Of a stretch of 64,000 nt of DNA, positions 44,609 to 54,428 are shown piece by piece. Source of the stretch: Desulfonatronum thiodismutans (lineage in GTDB: Bacteria; Desulfobacterota; Desulfovibrionia; Desulfovibrionales; Desulfonatronaceae). Numbering within the stretch: position 1 is the stretch's first letter; every line of letters begins with the position of its first letter. The notes under the pieces were generated by a model. That model did not search any database. It had not been told where the DNA came from and saw only the letters and a program-made list of their open reading frames with translations. Made by a program: the position numbers and the translations under genes. Where the stretch lies: positions 62,001 to 126,000 of the forward strand of contig NZ_JPIK01000018.1 of NCBI RefSeq assembly GCF_000717475.1, read 5' to 3'.

Positions 44609-47600
44609 TGTTTCGCTTTTTCATCGACCGGCCGATCTTCGCCTCGGTCATTTCCATCATCATCGTCATGGCCGGGGCCGCGGCCCTGCGCGTGTTGCCC
44701 GTGGAGCAGTATCCGGACGTCGTCCCGCCGCAGATCGTGGTTTCGGCCATGTATCCCGGGGCCAGTTCCGAGGTCATCGCCGCGGCCGTGGCCGCGCCTC
44801 TGGAGCAGGAAATCAACGGCGTGGACGACATGATCTACATGGAGTCCAGCGCCACGGACTCCGGCATGCTGCAGATCACGGTCTCCTTTGAAATGGGCAC
44901 GGACCCGGACCAGGCGGCCATCAACGTGAACAACCGGGTCCAGGCGGCCGCCTCCCGGCTGCCCCAACGGGTTCGGGATTTGGGGGTGCGCGTGGAGGCC
45001 CGCTCCACGAACATCCTGATGGTCCCGGTGCTCTACTCGCCCGACGACAGCCAGAGCACGCTGTTCATCAGCAACTATGCCTTGCTCAACGTTCTGGACG
45101 AGCTGGTCCGGCTGCCCGGGGTAGGCGATGCGTCCCTGTTCGGAGCCCAGGACTATTCCATGCGCATTTGGCTGAATCCGGACAAACTGGCCCAATATGA
45201 CCTGACCCCGTCGGACGTGGCCGCCGCGGTCCGGGAACAGAACGCCCTGTTCGCCGCCGGGCAGTTGGGCGCCGCGCCTTCCTCGGCGGACCAGGCCTTC
45301 ACCTTTGCCGTGACCACCCGAGGGCAGTTGGCCGACACCCGTGAATTCGAGGAGATCATCCTGCGCTCCTCCGAGGACGGGGCCGTGTTGCGCCTGGGCG
45401 ACGTGGCCCGGGCCGAGCTGGGTTCGCAGAGCTATGCGTTTTCCGCCTCGTACAATGGTCAATCCGCCGTGCCCCTCGGGGTCTATCTCCAACCCGGCGC
45501 CAACGCCCTGGATACAGCCTCCCGGGTCCACGATACCCTGGAGGAACTCTCCCGGCACTTCCCCCCCGGCGTGGCCTACACCGTGGCCTACGACACCACG
45601 GAATTCGTGGAGATATCCATCCGCGAGGTGATGATCACCCTGTTCATCGCCGTGGTCCTGGTAGTGTTGGTCACCTTCGTCTTCCTGCAACGCTTCCGGG
45701 CCACGCTGATCCCGGCAGCGGCCATCCCCGTCTCCCTGGTGGGCACCTTCGCCGGAATGCTGCTCCTGGGCTTTTCCGTGAATCTGCTGACCCTGTTCGG
45801 CCTGGTGCTGTCCATCGGCATCGTGGTGGACAACGCGATCATCGTCCTGGAAAACGTGGATCGGCTGATGCGCGAGCAGGGTCTGCGAGCCCGGGAAGCG
45901 GCCGTCGAGACCATGAAACAGGTCTCCGGGGCCGTGGTCTCCTCTACCCTGGTCCTGGTGGCGGTCTTCGTGCCCGTGGCGTTTCTGGGCGGAATGACCG
46001 GCGAACTCTACCGTCAGTTCGCGGTGACCATCTCCGTCTCCGTGGTAGTCTCCGGCGTGGTGGCCTTGACCCTGACTCCGGCCATGTGCGCCCTGTTGCT
46101 GGACCGCAAGCCTCGGAAAACCTCCGGGCCCTTCGCCCTGTTCAACTATCTGTTCGACAAGCTCACCTCCGTGTTCGCCTGGGTCGTGGAGAAAATGCTG
46201 CGCCACTCCGTGATCAGCATGCTGCTCTTTCTGGCCGTGACCGCCGGGACGGTGTACGCGGTCTCGCGTTTGCCCTCCGGCCTGGTCCCTCAGGAGGACC
46301 AGGGCGTGGCTCTGGTCGTCTATCAACTGCCCCAAGGCGCGGCCCTGCCGCGCACCGAGGCCGCGCGCGAGACCATCACGGACATGCTCACCAGCCTGGA
46401 GGAGGTCCAGGAGTTCACCACCGTGGCCGGATTCGACATTTTTGACGGAGCCCTGCGCACCAACGTCGGCCTGGGCTTCGCCAATCTGACCGACTGGAAG
46501 GACCGCCAAGCCCCGGGCCAGGACGCCATGTCCCTGGCCGGGCGGATCATGGGCATGGGCATGGGTGTTCAGGAAGCCAACGTGCTGGCCTTCACCCCGC
46601 CGCCCATCCAGGGCTTGTCCCTGACCGGGGGCGTGCAGGGCTACCTGGAGGTCCGCGACGGTTCCTCGCCCCGGGAAATTGAGTCCCTGGCCGGACGCTT
46701 CATCGCCGCGATCAATGCCCGCCCGGAAGTGATCAACGCCCGGGTCACCCTGAGCACCACCATTCCTCGCTACCACGCCGAAGTGGACCGGGAAAAGGCC
46801 CGGGCCGCGGGAGTGTCCATCAATCAGATTTTCGAGGCCATGCAGAGCACCTTCGGCGCCCTGTACGTCAACGACTTCACCCTGGCCGGGCGCAATTGGC
46901 AGGTGAACATGCAGTCCGAAGGCGAGTTCCGGAACCGCCCCGAGGACCTGAACCGGGTCTTCGTCCGCTCGGAGCACGGCGAGATGCTGCCCTTGAGCGC
47001 CCTGGTCGCCCTGGAACGCCGACCGGGACCGGACGTCATCAACCGTTTCAACGTCAACAACGCGGCCAAGTTCTTCGCCGACCCGGCCCCGGGCTTCACC
47101 ACGGGCCAGGCCAAGCAGGCCATTGAGGAAGCAGGCGCGGAAATTCTGGGCTTGTCGGCGCGCATCGGCTGGGTGGGCGAGGCCTATCAGCTGGACGCCG
47201 CGGCCGGGGCCGGAGGGCTGGCCTTCGGGCTGGGATTGCTGATGGTCTTTCTGATCCTGGCCGCCCAGTACGAGCGCTGGTCCCTGCCCTTTGCCGTGGC
47301 CTCGGCCGTGCCCTTCGGCGTGCTCGGCGCGGCCCTGTCCGGGCTGTGGCGCGGCTTTCCCAACGATATCTACTTCCAGATCGGGTTGCTGGTGCTCATC
47401 GGGCTGGCGGCTAAAAACGCCATTCTCATCGTGGAGTTCGCGGCCCAGAACCGGGAACGCGAAGGTTTGTGCGCCTTCGACGCGGCCCTGGCCGCGGCCC
47501 GGCAGCGTTTCCGGGCGATCATGATGACCGCCCTGACCTTCATCATCGGCTCCCTGCCCCTGGTCTTCGCCACGGGGGCCGGAGCAAACAGCCGCCAGGA

Positions 47601-47751
47601 GATCGGGACCGTGGTGGTGGGCGGGATGATCCTGGCCAGCTCCCTGGCCCTGCTCTTCGTCCCGGTGTTCTACAAGCTGATGGACGACTCTTCCTTCTGG
47701 TTCCATAATCGAAAAATGTTGTGCCCGAAAAAAGAGGTCAACAATGTATAG
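44608..47751 (+). CDS. RND efflux permease, second pump
   Basis: 1047 residues, AcrB-like ([19 protein letters not shown] at the N-terminus). The TM4 relay reads [14 protein letters not shown], so the second Asp of the usual Asp-Asp pair is Asn409; TM10 keeps the Lys in [16 protein letters not shown]. Otherwise the layout is complete. It starts inside the adaptor stop (ATGA) and overlaps the outer membrane channel gene by 8 bases, a tightly coupled three-gene operon. Confidence 0.96.
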   Translation: MFRFFIDRPIFASVISIIIVMAGAAALRVLPVEQYPDVVPPQIVVSAMYPGASSEVIAAAVAAPLEQEINGVDDMIYMESSATDSGMLQITVSFEMGTDPDQAAINVNNRVQAAASRLPQRVRDLGVRVEARSTNILMVPVLYSPDDSQSTLFISNYALLNVLDELVRLPGVGDASLFGAQDYSMRIWLNPDKLAQYDLTPSDVAAAVREQNALFAAGQLGAAPSSADQAFTFAVTTRGQLADTREFEEIILRSSEDGAVLRLGDVARAELGSQSYAFSASYNGQSAVPLGVYLQPGANALDTASRVHDTLEELSRHFPPGVAYTVAYDTTEFVEISIREVMITLFIAVVLVVLVTFVFLQRFRATLIPAAAIPVSLVGTFAGMLLLGFSVNLLTLFGLVLSIGIVVDNAIIVLENVDRLMREQGLRAREAAVETMKQVSGAVVSSTLVLVAVFVPVAFLGGMTGELYRQFAVTISVSVVVSGVVALTLTPAMCALLLDRKPRKTSGPFALFNYLFDKLTSVFAWVVEKMLRHSVISMLLFLAVTAGTVYAVSRLPSGLVPQEDQGVALVVYQLPQGAALPRTEAARETITDMLTSLEEVQEFTTVAGFDIFDGALRTNVGLGFANLTDWKDRQAPGQDAMSLAGRIMGMGMGVQEANVLAFTPPPIQGLSLTGGVQGYLEVRDGSSPREIESLAGRFIAAINARPEVINARVTLSTTIPRYHAEVDREKARAAGVSINQIFEAMQSTFGALYVNDFTLAGRNWQVNMQSEGEFRNRPEDLNRVFVRSEHGEMLPLSALVALERRPGPDVINRFNVNNAAKFFADPAPGFTTGQAKQAIEEAGAEILGLSARIGWVGEAYQLDAAAGAGGLAFGLGLLMVFLILAAQYERWSLPFAVASAVPFGVLGAALSGLWRGFPNDIYFQIGLLVLIGLAAKNAILIVEFAAQNREREGLCAFDAALAAARQRFRAIMMTALTFIIGSLPLVFATGAGANSRQEIGTVVVGGMILASSLALLFVPVFYKLMDDSSFWFHNRKMLCPKKEVNNV

Positions 47752-49240
47752 GCGATGTTTTTTTCTCTTCCGTATGGTAGCAGTTCTGCTGGTTTTCGCG
47801 GTGTTGCCGCTGGCGGGATGCGCCCTGGGGCCGGACTATCGCCGCCCGGCCATGTCGCTGCCCGATGCATGGCCGGAGAACACCGCGTTGCGAGGTGAGG
47901 GCGCCGAGGATTGGCAGGATTGGTGGAGGCGCTTCGATGATTCAGCCCTGGACAAACTGGTGGCCCGCGCCGTTCAGGATAATCCGGACGTGCGAATGCA
48001 GGCGGCCCGCGTGCGGGAAGCCCGGGCTCGCCTGGGCTACAGCACGGCCGATCAATTCCCCACGGTGGGGATCCAGGCCGACGCGATTCGCCAGCAGGCA
48101 TCCGGTCAGGCCGCGGGCCTGTCCCAAGGCCGTGGGCCGGTCGGAAACCTGTTTTCCCTGGCCGGCGTGCTTAGCTACGAGGTTGACATCTGGGGCCGAC
48201 TAGCCCGGGAGCGCGAGGCATCCGAGGCCCTGCTGCAGGGGAGTGTGTACGCCCATGAGGCCGTGCGTCTGGCCGTGATCGCCGAAGTGGTGGGCACGTA
48301 TTTCAGCCTGCAGGCGGCTCGCCGGGAACTGGAGATTACCCGGCAGGCATTGGGCATCCTCGAGGAAACCTATCGATTGGAGGCGATCCGGTTCAAGCAT
48401 GGTCAGGTCGACGAGCTGGTCCTGCGTCAAGCCGAGTCCGAATTGGAGGCGACCAGGGCGATGCTGCCGCTTCAACACAGACAGGCCCGGATGTTGGAGG
48501 GCGCCCTGGGCATTCTCGCGGGTCTGAGTCCGGCTGAGCTGTTGGCTGAGCCGGACATGGGCACGCGGATCCTTGCGAACATGCGTGACCCCGGCGGCAT
48601 GCCCCTGGTGCTGCCTTCGGAACTGCTATCCCGCCGACCGGATGTCCGGGCCGTGGAAGAGGCCCTCCGGGCCGCTTCGGCCCGGATCGGAATCACCCAG
48701 GCGGAGCGGTTGCCCAAGCTGAACTTGGCTGCCCTCCTAGGCGGGACGTCCGTGGAGGCGGACGATCTGTTTACTTCTTCAGCCAGAACCTGGAGCCTGG
48801 GCGTTGGAGCGGCCGGCCCGTTGTTGGACTTCGGGCGCAACAAGGCCCGAGTGGAATCCGCCGAGGCGCAGTTCGCGCAGGCGGAAATTGACTACATGGC
48901 CACGGTGAACCAAGCCTTCAATGAGGTGCGGGATGCCTTGGTCTTTTATCAAAGCTCCCGTGAATACATGGATACCGTTGCGCGACAACTGGTTATCGCC
49001 CGGCGCACCGAGGAACTGGCGGACATTCGCTATCGCCAGGGCTTGGTGCGTTTCATCGAGTTTCTCGACGCCCACCGGACGCGATTGGCCGCGGAACAGA
49101 ATCTGAACAATGCCGTCAGAGACGTGTTCAGCGCCACGGCTACCCTGTTCAAGGCTCTGGGCGGAGGATGGACTGGGGAGCACGATAGAGCGGGAATGAC
49201 GCCAGTGGGTTTTCATCCGGAAAGTTTAACGAAGAGATGA
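47744..49240 (+). CDS. RND outer membrane channel lipoprotein (NodT/OprM family)
   Basis: 498 residues. Signal peptide with lipobox [13 protein letters not shown], the usual NodT start. Two repeats of the TolC fold are visible, for example [19 protein letters not shown] and [17 protein letters not shown], with [19 protein letters not shown]. It closes the tripartite pump at the outer membrane and could also serve the first pump, which lacks its own channel. Confidence 0.95.
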   Translation: MYRRCFFLFRMVAVLLVFAVLPLAGCALGPDYRRPAMSLPDAWPENTALRGEGAEDWQDWWRRFDDSALDKLVARAVQDNPDVRMQAARVREARARLGYSTADQFPTVGIQADAIRQQASGQAAGLSQGRGPVGNLFSLAGVLSYEVDIWGRLAREREASEALLQGSVYAHEAVRLAVIAEVVGTYFSLQAARRELEITRQALGILEETYRLEAIRFKHGQVDELVLRQAESELEATRAMLPLQHRQARMLEGALGILAGLSPAELLAEPDMGTRILANMRDPGGMPLVLPSELLSRRPDVRAVEEALRAASARIGITQAERLPKLNLAALLGGTSVEADDLFTSSARTWSLGVGAAGPLLDFGRNKARVESAEAQFAQAEIDYMATVNQAFNEVRDALVFYQSSREYMDTVARQLVIARRTEELADIRYRQGLVRFIEFLDAHRTRLAAEQNLNNAVRDVFSATATLFKALGGGWTGEHDRAGMTPVGFHPESLTKR

Positions 49241-49520
49241 GAAATGCGGATTTGATTGTCTGGTTGTTGGCAACGGTTGCAACATTGTGCCTTGCCGAGT
49301 TTTTTTCGAACCAAGGAGGTTTTGTTTCGCCAGCCTGCTCACGACTGATTAATCATGTGTAAACAAGTCGGGAAAGGTTGTTTTTTCAACAGGACAGGCC
49401 GTGTATTTATTCTCATCATTTTAATGGGATGATGGATGACAATCGTATGGCATGCTTCATGCTTTAACAGTGAGACAAACAAGGTCCGACTCCGTGAAAA
49501 AATAGCGACCGGGAGGTCTC

Positions 49521-50519
49521 ATGCACGATGTCAAAGATGGCGCGGTGGCGCGCCCCAGTACCCTTTCCAGGCGAACTTTTCTGAAAACCGCGGGAGTGGT
49601 CGGCGCGGCGGCGGTTTTGCCCATGAACGCCGGCTCCGTCGGGGCAGCCGGTCGCCCGGAAGAGTTGGCCACGGTTTTGGACATCAGCCAGTGCATCGGC
49701 TGCGGGGCCTGCGTGGAGGCCTGCCGGGAGATCAACGGGCACAAGCATCCAAAGCCGGAGAAGCCGTTTCCGGAGATGTTCCCCAAGCGGGTGCAGGCCG
49801 AGGACTGGACGGAGCGACGGTTCACGGACGACCGGCTGACCCCGTTTAACTGGTTGTATATTCAAACCGCGGCTGGGGAGTGGAACGGCAAGCCTTTCGA
49901 GCTGCACATCCCCAGGCGCTGCCTGCACTGCCAAAACCCGCCCTGCGCCAATCTCTGTCCCTGGGGCGCGGCCCTGCGCCAAGCCGACGGCATAGTGCGC
50001 ATCAACGAAAAGATCTGCCTGGGCGGGGGCAAATGCCGCGACGTCTGTCCCTGGGAGATCCCGCAGCGTCAGACCGGCGTGGGGCTGTACCTGGATCTGA
50101 TGCCCAGAATCGCCGGGAACGGGGTGATGTACAAATGCGACCGCTGCTACCAGCGGGTGGCCCAAGGACATGAACCGGCGTGCATCGAAGTTTGCCCAAT
50201 GCATATCCAACATATCGGGCCGCGGTCCGAAATGCTGGAGTTGGCCCGCAAGCTGGCCGCGGACATGGATGGGTACGTGTACGGGGCCGAAGAGAACGGC
50301 GGGGCGAACACCTTCTATGTTTCCCCGGTCCCCTTTGACGTGCTGAATGCCACGCTCCAGACCGGTCCGGGCCGACCCCACCTGAAGCCGGTTCAGGACG
50401 TGATGGCCAAGGCGGAAAACCTGACCTGGGCACTGGTCGCGGCGCCTCTGGCGGGCATCGCCGCCGGGCTGCTGACCGGTGCGCGGGCCATGGCCCAAAA
50501 GGAGTCCGGCCATGAATAG
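49521..50519 (+). CDS. Tat-exported four-cluster ferredoxin-type protein with C-terminal anchor
   Basis: 332 residues. The Tat signal is STLSRRTFLKTAG. Cysteine clusters: CIGCGACVEAC, CLHCQNPPCANLC, CLGGGKCRDVC, and CDRCYQ with CIEVCPMHI. C-terminal hydrophobic helix at about 300-320 (LVAAPLAGIAAGLLTGA). It resembles HybA/FdhB-type periplasmic iron-sulfur subunits, but no catalytic subunit is adjacent. It pairs with the small membrane protein that overlaps its end. A role as an electron shuttle between quinone and a periplasmic redox enzyme is likely. Confidence 0.85.
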   Translation: MHDVKDGAVARPSTLSRRTFLKTAGVVGAAAVLPMNAGSVGAAGRPEELATVLDISQCIGCGACVEACREINGHKHPKPEKPFPEMFPKRVQAEDWTERRFTDDRLTPFNWLYIQTAAGEWNGKPFELHIPRRCLHCQNPPCANLCPWGAALRQADGIVRINEKICLGGGKCRDVCPWEIPQRQTGVGLYLDLMPRIAGNGVMYKCDRCYQRVAQGHEPACIEVCPMHIQHIGPRSEMLELARKLAADMDGYVYGAEENGGANTFYVSPVPFDVLNATLQTGPGRPHLKPVQDVMAKAENLTWALVAAPLAGIAAGLLTGARAMAQKESGHE

Positions 50520-50988
50520 CCCGAAATCTCTCATCCCCGCTTGGCAGACGCGGCTTTTCGCGGTCAGCGTGTTCGTACTGGCCATTTCCGGACTGGGCCA
50601 GATGCCCCTGTTTAAACGGTACTACATCGCGGATATTCCCGGCTTGGCCTGGACCGCGGATTTTTTTGTCCAGCACGTCTTGCACTACGTCGCGGCCGCT
50701 GTATTCCTGGCCCTGGTCGCCTATTGGGCCGTAATCCACCTCCGGGTCCTTTCCCGGACATGCCGGATTACTCTCTGGGGACGGCTGCGTGTCGCGGCCG
50801 TCGCGGCCCTGATCGGGTCTGGCTTTTTCCGAGTGCTCAAGAACCTGCCCGAATGGTCCTTTTCTCCGGAAGCCGTGATGCTCATCGGCTGGTCCCATCT
50901 GGCAGCGGCCTTGCTGTTCGGCGTTCTGGCCCTGTTGGCGCGGGTCAGCGGAAATTCCGCGTATGTGACTCCCCGTTTTCCAGAATAA
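50512..50988 (+). CDS. Small cytochrome b-like membrane partner
   Basis: 158 residues from ATG 50512, overlapping the iron-sulfur gene by 8 bases. Four membrane segments. Histidines in or near membrane helices (FFVQHVLHYVAAAVF, AVIHLRVL, GWSHLAAALLF) could hold haem as in cytochrome b-type quinol oxidoreductase subunits. The family is not assigned. It forms an orphan two-subunit electron-transfer unit with the upstream gene. Confidence 0.6.
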   Translation: MNSPKSLIPAWQTRLFAVSVFVLAISGLGQMPLFKRYYIADIPGLAWTADFFVQHVLHYVAAAVFLALVAYWAVIHLRVLSRTCRITLWGRLRVAAVAALIGSGFFRVLKNLPEWSFSPEAVMLIGWSHLAAALLFGVLALLARVSGNSAYVTPRFPE

Positions 50989-50999
50989 TAATTTCCTCG

Positions 51000-51022
51000 G
51001 GCGCGAAACGCCGTTTCGCGCC
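51000..51022 (+). terminator. Rho-independent terminator after the iron-sulfur/membrane gene pair
   Basis: GGCGCGAAAC-GCC-GTTTCGCGCC, a perfect 10-bp stem, followed by a pyrimidine-rich run (CTCTTCTTCCCCTTTTTTCC). It lies 11 bases after the stop codon. Confidence 0.8.
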
Positions 51023-51180
51023 GCTCTTCTTCCCCTTTTTTCCCTCTGCCCCAACGCTTCATCTCTCTTGTTTGTTCCCCGGTTTTCTGTCAGTCTTGGG
51101 CCTGTTTTTTCGGACTCCGACCACACCGGAATGATCTTTCCGGCGACTAAGGATTCCCTGAGTGACAACGGAGGAAGTGC

Positions 51181-51588
51181 ATGCAGGAATTGACCATCCG
51201 GACCCCACAACGCGAAGTCATGGTGGACGTCACGGCCCAGGTGCAGGACATTGTCCGCAATCACGAATTTCAGGACGGCATGCTCGTGCTGTTTTGTCCG
51301 CATACCACCGCCGGATTGACCATCAACGAGAACGCCGATCCCACCGTGCCTCGGGATATTTTAGCGACCTTGCGGCGTCTGGTCCCGCATCAAGGCGACT
51401 ACCAGCACGCCGAAGGCAACAGCGACGCCCACGTCAAGACCTCGCTGCTGGGCTCGGACCTGCGTGTTCTGGTCGAGGAGGGGCGATTGCTGCTGGGCCT
51501 CTGGCAGGGCGTCTTTCTGGCGGAATTCGACGGTCCGCGTTCCCGCACGATTTGGCTGAAGTGGTTTTCTTCCGCGAGACCGGCCTGA
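51181..51588 (+). CDS. yjbQ: YjbQ family protein
   Basis: 135 residues. Family marks: LVLFCPHTTAGLTINENAD near residue 40, YQHAEGNSDAHVKTSLLG and the C-terminal LGLWQGVFLAEFDGPRSR. YjbQ proteins are small trimeric proteins with reported secondary thiamine-phosphate synthase activity; their main role is unsettled. GGAGG lies shortly before the ATG. The next gene (universal stress) starts 53 bases later. Confidence 0.93.
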   Translation: MQELTIRTPQREVMVDVTAQVQDIVRNHEFQDGMLVLFCPHTTAGLTINENADPTVPRDILATLRRLVPHQGDYQHAEGNSDAHVKTSLLGSDLRVLVEEGRLLLGLWQGVFLAEFDGPRSRTIWLKWFSSARPA

Positions 51589-51641
51589 CCGGCGTTTACG
51601 GGGTTGCCGTCGTGCCCACCACGGAGGTTCTTCTGGAAACC

Positions 51642-52502
51642 ATGCCCGATCCCAACCTGTCCCTTCGCAAATTGCTGATCTGCGTCAGCGAGGATCCGGC
51701 CCTGCTCCACGGGGCTCGTTTCGTGAGCAATTTCTTTCAACCCGCCGAGGATTTGCTGATCGACCTGGCTCTGACGCCCCAAACCGACCTGGCCGGGGAC
51801 GATCCGGACCGGCTTTCCTCGCCCGACGCCCTGCATTGGGCCGTGGCCATGCTCGAGGAAAAGGGCTTCTCGATCACAAAAGCGCGGCCGGAGGAGTCTG
51901 GCAAGCCGTTTCTTCGCATTTCCGACATCGCCAAGTTGGCGGATCACCACCGCTACGACGCGGTGGTTCTCGGCTGCCGGGGGATTCGCCGCCTGGAAGA
52001 ACATCTGAATACCGCGTTCAAAGAAAACGTTTTCGACCAGAGCCTGGATTTTCCTTTCTGGATCTGTCGGGAGCCGGATCTGACCAGATCCGGCGTCCTG
52101 CTCTGCGTGGACGGCTCCAAACCCGGCCTGTGCGCCGCGGATCACGTGGGCATGATGTGCGCCCCTGAGCAGCGTCACTCCATTTGCGTGGCCTACCTGG
52201 CCGATCCGAATCGACGGGACCACCGGGACGAAGCGTTGATTTTGGACAATGCCGTGCGCATGCTGCGGGTCAACGCCGTTGCTGAATCCCGAATATCCAC
52301 CAAAATTCTCGTGGAAGCGGATCATGCTCAGGGCATTCTCCGGGAAGCCGAGCGGGGTCGCTACGCCGCCGTGGCCGTGGGGCGGGCCGGAACCGGTAGG
52401 GGAATGATGGCCGATAGGCAGTTCGGTTCTGTCAGCTTGCGACTGTCCCGTGAATTATGCGGCGCGAGCCTGTGGGTTTGCGGCTACCCGTGCAAGCTGT
52501 AG
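51642..52502 (+). CDS. Tandem universal stress protein
   Basis: 286 residues from ATG 51642; the open frame extends upstream but overlaps yjbQ. Two UspA-like domains: domain 1 from LRKLLICVSEDP to YDAVVLGCRGIRRLEE, domain 2 from GVLLCVDGSKPGLCAADH to YAAVAVGRAGTGRGMMA. The second ends in FGSVSLRLSRELCGASLWVC, near the ATP-binding loop of Usp proteins. The start is uncertain since the ribosome site is weak. The stress role is inferred from family only. Confidence 0.8.
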   Translation: MPDPNLSLRKLLICVSEDPALLHGARFVSNFFQPAEDLLIDLALTPQTDLAGDDPDRLSSPDALHWAVAMLEEKGFSITKARPEESGKPFLRISDIAKLADHHRYDAVVLGCRGIRRLEEHLNTAFKENVFDQSLDFPFWICREPDLTRSGVLLCVDGSKPGLCAADHVGMMCAPEQRHSICVAYLADPNRRDHRDEALILDNAVRMLRVNAVAESRISTKILVEADHAQGILREAERGRYAAVAVGRAGTGRGMMADRQFGSVSLRLSRELCGASLWVCGYPCKL

Positions 52503-52894
52503 AACGGAAAGCGTGGTTTCGGGACCCGTGGCTCTACGCCGCCCTGGCTCTGGCCCCCACGGCCTGGCTTTTGCCTGCCCCCGTGGTTTCCGTAGCCCTG
52601 TGGAGAATGGGGCTGCTGGCTCTGGCCGAGGAAGTGGTGTTCCGGGGACTGCTGCAGGAGTGGCTGCGCGGGCGCGCGACGTTTTTACGGAGCTGGGGGC
52701 CGCTGACCCTGGCCAACCTTGTCGCGTCGGCCTGTTTCGCCGCGGCGCACCTGCTTGCCCAGCCACCACTTTGGGCCGCGGCTGTGTTTTTCCCCTCCCT
52801 GATTTTTGGATGGATTTGGGACAGGCACGGGCGCATCCTGCCCTGCGTCCTGGTGCATTTTGGCTATAACCTTTTCTTTTTCCACCGATTTTAA
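52457..52894 (+). CDS. CPBP-type intramembrane glutamic protease
   Basis: 145 residues with four membrane segments. The catalytic motifs of the CPBP/Rce1-like family are present: LAEEVVFRGLLQEWL (EExxxR), FAAAHLL and a later His in VLVHFGYNLFF. It overlaps the universal stress gene by 46 bases in another frame, so translation may be coupled. Short CPBP proteases of this size are sometimes tied to protein-sorting systems (for example JDVT-CTERM); no such target is visible here. Confidence 0.7.
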   Translation: MRREPVGLRLPVQAVERKAWFRDPWLYAALALAPTAWLLPAPVVSVALWRMGLLALAEEVVFRGLLQEWLRGRATFLRSWGPLTLANLVASACFAAAHLLAQPPLWAAAVFFPSLIFGWIWDRHGRILPCVLVHFGYNLFFFHRF

Positions 52895-52917
52895 CCCTAC
52901 ACGACCACTAACACGCC

Positions 52918-53724
52918 ATGCAGAGACGACGGTTTTTAGCCCTGGCCGCCGGCATTGCCACGCTGACGGGCATGGGGGCTTTGAAGCTGTTTCCCTCCCG
53001 ACTGCTGGCCCAGCCTGAATTTCCCATCCCGCGCCAAAAGACCTTTCGGGTGATCAACACCTTTCCCCACGATCCCGCGGCCTTCACCCAGGGACTGCTG
53101 TTCCATGACGGGTATCTCTACGAAAGCACCGGAGGCTGGGGCTCATCCTCGCTGCGCAAGGTCGAGTTGACCACCGGGCGCGTGCTGCGCAAGCGGAACC
53201 TGCCGCCCCAATATTTCGGCGAGGGCTTGGCCCTTTGGGGCTATCGGCTGATTCAGGTCACCTGGAAGTCCGGCACCGGCTTTGTCTACGATCTGGACAC
53301 TTTCGACCAGTTGGAGACCTTCTCCTACCCTGGCGAGGGCTGGGGGCTGACCCAGGACGAACAGGGGCTGATCCTCAGTGACGGCTCCCATGTCTTGCGT
53401 CGTCTTGATCCGTACACCTTCCAGGAAACCGGACGGATCGCGGTTCATGACCAGGGTCGGCCCCTGCGCGGACTGAACGAGCTGGAATACATCGAGGGCG
53501 AGATCTGGGCCAAGATTTTTCCCACGGACGAGATGGTCCGTATCGATCCAGGCGACGGGCACGTGATGGCCCGGGTCGATCTGAGCGGGATTTTCGGGCC
53601 GCGGCGAAGATCTTCGGAAGCCGTGCCCAACGGAATCGCCTACGACCCGGAGAAGCAGAGGATATTCGTGACCGGCAAGCTGTGGCCGGTGTTGTTTGAA
53701 ATCGAAGTCGTTCCGAGGAAATGA
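52918..53724 (+). CDS. Glutaminyl-peptide cyclotransferase (glutamine cyclotransferase)
   Basis: 268 residues. N-terminal signal (FLALAAGIATLTGMGALKLF) suggests export. The beta-propeller fold has FPHDPAAFTQGLLFHDGYLY, ESTGGWGSSSLRKVEL and LNELEYIEGEIWAKIF, ending in PNGIAYDPEKQRIFVTGKLW. Enzymes of this family cyclise N-terminal Gln to pyroglutamate. It begins 23 bases after the CPBP gene on the same strand. Confidence 0.93.
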   Translation: MQRRRFLALAAGIATLTGMGALKLFPSRLLAQPEFPIPRQKTFRVINTFPHDPAAFTQGLLFHDGYLYESTGGWGSSSLRKVELTTGRVLRKRNLPPQYFGEGLALWGYRLIQVTWKSGTGFVYDLDTFDQLETFSYPGEGWGLTQDEQGLILSDGSHVLRRLDPYTFQETGRIAVHDQGRPLRGLNELEYIEGEIWAKIFPTDEMVRIDPGDGHVMARVDLSGIFGPRRRSSEAVPNGIAYDPEKQRIFVTGKLWPVLFEIEVVPRK

Positions 53725-53749
53725 AAAGGAACTCACAAGGAGCTTGAGG

Positions 53750-54214
53750 ATGAGTCGACTCGTCGGCGTGATCTCGGATACCCACGGCCTGTTGCGGCCC
53801 AGCGCCTTGGCCGCGCTGCAAGGCTGCGAGCTGATTCTTCATGCCGGGGACGTCTGCGGCCGGGAGATTCTCGACGCCTTGCAGACTGTCCGGCGCACCA
53901 TCTTCGTCCGGGGCAACATGGATCGGCCCGTTGCAGGAGAACCGATGCCCAAAACCGAGGCCGTGGAATTCGCCGGGAAACGCTTTTACGTGCTTCACGA
54001 CCTGTACGAACTGGACCTGGACCCCAAGGCCGCGGGCGTGGACGCCGTGATCCACGGCCATACCCACACCCCGGACATCGCCTACAAGGACGGCGTGCTG
54101 TATCTCAATCCGGGCAGCATTGGGCCGAAACGGTTCTCCCTGCCGATTTCCATGGCCTATATCCGCATCGAGGATGACGCCATGCACCCGGAACTGATCA
54201 CGTTGCCGGAGTAG
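53750..54214 (+). CDS. YfcE/MJ0936-type phosphodiesterase (metallophosphoesterase)
   Basis: 154 residues from ATG 53750 (AAGGAG). Calcineurin-like metal motifs: GVISDTHG near the start, ILHAGDVCG, VRGNMD and HGHTHTPD, then LYLNPGSIG. It is a small di-metal phosphodiesterase; the physiological substrate is unknown. It lies 25 bases after the cyclotransferase stop. Confidence 0.93.
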   Translation: MSRLVGVISDTHGLLRPSALAALQGCELILHAGDVCGREILDALQTVRRTIFVRGNMDRPVAGEPMPKTEAVEFAGKRFYVLHDLYELDLDPKAAGVDAVIHGHTHTPDIAYKDGVLYLNPGSIGPKRFSLPISMAYIRIEDDAMHPELITLPE

Positions 54215-54270
54215 CGGCGTGATGCGTCAATCAGCCGTAACTGCTCAAAAAATAGTGGCAAGCATGACCT

Positions 54271-54347
54271 GGATTCCCGCCTTCGCGGGCATGACGAGCT
54301 TGAAAGAACGAGCCATTTCAAGTCATTCCCGCGCAGGCGGGAATCCA
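54271..54347. repeat. Pair of inverted CATTCCCGCG-type repeats
   Basis: GGATTCCCGCCTTCGCGGGC-ATGAC (54271-54295) and GTCATTCCCGCGCAGGCGGG-AATCCA (54322-54347) are inverted copies of one dispersed unit and could form a large stem. The second copy is the same as the one at 23147-23172. It lies in the 214-base gap before selB. Confidence 0.75.
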
Positions 54348-54428
54348 CAGGCAACGGGGCTTTCAGGTAATGCCCCGCCTTTTTAAGCAGTTACACCCAG
54401 CCGAATTTTTTACGGAGGAATAATCCGC

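Noticed and set aside
44569..47706. Very long minus-strand open frame opposite the second RND permease
   Set aside because: It is a shadow of the permease in GC-rich DNA: no ribosome site, no recognisable domains, Gly/His/Gln/Arg-rich antisense composition.
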